DNA of 7,600 nt, taken from Chitinophaga pinensis (lineage in GTDB: Bacteria; Bacteroidota; Bacteroidia; Flavobacteriales_D; Crocinitomicaceae). The notes under the pieces are model-generated. The model was not told the origin of the DNA. It was given only the letters and a program-made list of their open reading frames with translations, and ran no database searches. The stretch covers positions 1 to 7,600 of the forward strand of contig CAMBRH010000165.1 in assembly GCA_945870115.1 (NCBI GenBank), in the 5' to 3' direction. Below are positions 6,478 to 7,600 of this stretch, piece after piece (position 1 is the first letter of the stretch; each line of letters opens with the position of its first letter). Both the position numbers and the translations under genes were made by a program.

Positions 6478-7600
6478 TTTCTTTAAAATCTTTTATTGAT
6501 AAAATTTCGTTTTCTATAAATGCTGTTAATACTTCTTTACTTGGTAATTCAACTAAATACTTAGAGATAAATAATTTTTCATCCATTCCACTTAAAGCGT
6601 ATTCCGCTAATTTTTTCCCTTTATTGGTGCACATTAAAATTCCAATTGGAGGATTATCTTCTTTTTGTTTTATTTCTTCTCTAAAGTAAGAAACGTAGGT
6701 ATTTAATTGTGATAAATGTTCATGCTTAAATTCATCTAATTTCAATTCAATCAAAATATGACATTTTAAAATTCGATGATAAAAAACCAAATCTACAAAA
6801 TAATATCTATCATCAATTAAAATTCTTTTTTGTCTGCTTTCAAAACAAAAACCATTACCTAATTCCAAAATAAAATTTTGAATATGATTTAGCAATGCAC
6901 TTTCTAAATCTTTTTCTTCCACAACATCCTTCGCTTTTAAACCTAAAAATTCAAATGCATAGACTGATTTCACAATTTCTTGCGGATTAAAAATATCTGC
7001 TTTTTCATTCGTTAACGAGCGTAATTTCATTTTGTCAATGCTCATTCCACTTCTTTCAATGTAAAGTGTATTAATTTGTCTTCTCAATTCTCTTACACTC
7101 CAATTTCCTTTTATACATTCTATTTCGTAGAAAGTTCTTTTTAATTGTTCTTTTAAGGTGAAAAGTTCAATAAAGTGTGAGAATGACAACTTGCTTAATA
7201 ATATTTCAGATGGTACTAATAAAGATTTGTCCGACAGTGTCGGACTAATTGGGTTAATTAGATTTGTAGCATTGTGTAATTCTGCCGACAGTGTCGGATA
7301 AATTACATCTATCTGATTTTTAGATACTTCAAATTTTCCCGACAGTGTCGGAAAAATCTGCGAAGTGAAATTTAATCCTAGTTTTTTTAATTGTATCGGT
7401 AAAATGTGTCTTATTTGCGGGTAACAAATAAAAAATTGTCGATAGGTATTTAAATTCTTGGAACTAAGCCCTTCAATTTTTACATTTTCAGCTAGACGAA
7501 CTAAAAGTTTTTCTCCATATTTGGCTCTATCTTCACCCTTTTGTTCAAACTCAACAATATAATAACCAATCAACCAATTTCGCAAAGTCAAGGTTAAATT
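6470..7600 (-). CDS. PDDEXK nuclease-domain protein, YhcG/DUF1016 family (5' end beyond the right edge)
   Basis: Putative nuclease of the YhcG family; its biological role is unsettled. The N-terminal DUF1016 domain opens with TLRNWLIGYYIVEFEQ and GEDRAKYGEKLL, and continues through the region with RELRRQINTLYIERSG. The C-terminal YhcG domain carries the PDDEXK-type core: D267 in YYFVDLVFYHR and E282/K284 in ILIELKLDEF, then LSQLNTYVSYF (residues counted from the TTG at 7591). The frame stays open to the window edge (N-L-T before that TTG), and relatives have more residues before TLRNWL, so the true start is probably outside. Between the domains, around residues 80-120, are three 18-residue units each starting PTLS, encoded by a repeated DNA segment. 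The stop overlaps the mutase ATG in ATGAATAA. Family members move horizontally, so recent insertion into a metabolic operon is plausible (inference). Confidence 0.9.
   Translation of the reverse strand, partial: NLTLTLRNWLIGYYIVEFEQKGEDRAKYGEKLLVRLAENVKIEGLSSKNLNTYRQFFICYPQIRHILPIQLKKLGLNFTSQIFPTLSGKFEVSKNQIDVIYPTLSAELHNATNLINPISPTLSDKSLLVPSEILLSKLSFSHFIELFTLKEQLKRTFYEIECIKGNWSVRELRRQINTLYIERSGMSIDKMKLRSLTNEKADIFNPQEIVKSVYAFEFLGLKAKDVVEEKDLESALLNHIQNFILELGNGFCFESRQKRILIDDRYYFVDLVFYHRILKCHILIELKLDEFKHEHLSQLNTYVSYFREEIKQKEDNPPIGILMCTNKGKKLAEYALSGMDEKLFISKYLVELPSKEVLTAFIENEILSIKDFKENE
7229..7352. repeat. Three identical 14-nt near-palindromes at exact 54-bp spacing inside the nuclease gene
   Basis: The segment CCGACAGTGTCGGA (plus strand) occurs at 7231-7244, 7285-7298 and 7339-7352. 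Its core is an inverted repeat, CCGACA-G-TGTCGG; the first copy extends to 17 bp with eight-base arms (7229-7245). The start-to-start distance is 54 bp both times, that is 18 codons. On the coding strand each copy encodes P-T-L-S with the same codons. The roughly 40 bp between copies have diverged, and the copies are much richer in G+C than the surrounding gene. Confidence 0.92.

Noticed and set aside
7229..7352. A short CRISPR array, because of three evenly spaced near-palindromic repeats
   Set aside because: Repeats are only 14 nt, the region is one continuous open frame encoding PTLS units with a conserved nuclease domain on either side, and no cas gene or leader is present.
7589..7591. 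TTG as the true start of the YhcG-type gene
   Set aside because: The frame remains open to the window edge, and family members normally have further residues ahead of the TLRNWL motif.

Overview
The window comes from an AT-rich bacterial chromosome, most likely a member of the Bacteroidota and probably Flavobacteriales. The reasons are the low G+C content, the AAA/ATT-rich codon use, a perfect TAnnTTTG-type -7 box ahead of xerD, a YhcG/DUF1016 nuclease type common in this phylum, and an ECF sigma factor paired with an anti-sigma factor fused to an outer-membrane barrel. The species cannot be named from the sequence alone.

Layout. Bases 1-245 (minus) hold the start of aroQ, type II 3-dehydroquinate dehydratase, cut by the window edge. 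Head to head with it, only 2 bp apart, is xerD (248-1150, plus), the chromosome-dimer-resolution recombinase. Everything to the right is on the minus strand. An ECF sigma gene (2788-3330) overlaps by 8 nt a gene for a single-pass inner-membrane protein with a long Lys/Ser/Asn-rich periplasmic linker and a C-terminal beta-barrel. That gene is split by an in-frame TAG (1509-1511): codons 1-428 lie before it, and 108 further codons in the same frame (1182-1508) complete the barrel and end in the terminal Phe expected of outer-membrane proteins. A secreted TPR-like protein of unknown role (3482-4207) follows, with a clear intrinsic terminator just beyond it. Then comes the large subunit of B12-dependent methylmalonyl-CoA mutase (4348-6477). 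Its start codon overlaps by 8 nt the end of a PDDEXK nuclease gene of the YhcG/DUF1016 family (6470 to beyond the right edge).

How the genes work together. aroQ (shikimate pathway), xerD and the mutase are housekeeping genes. The sigma/anti-sigma pair looks like the envelope-sensing arrangement known as dual membrane-spanning anti-sigma factors (Dma, with a Das sigma factor) in Bacteroides: one polypeptide links an outer-membrane barrel to a cytoplasmic sigma-binding segment. Here the barrel is interrupted after about three of eight predicted strands, so the system is either recently broken, locked in one state, or dependent on stop readthrough. This is the most interesting part of the window. 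The second point of interest is the nuclease gene, which carries three identical 14-nt near-palindromic segments at an exact 54-bp period inside its coding sequence and is translationally linked to a central-metabolism gene.
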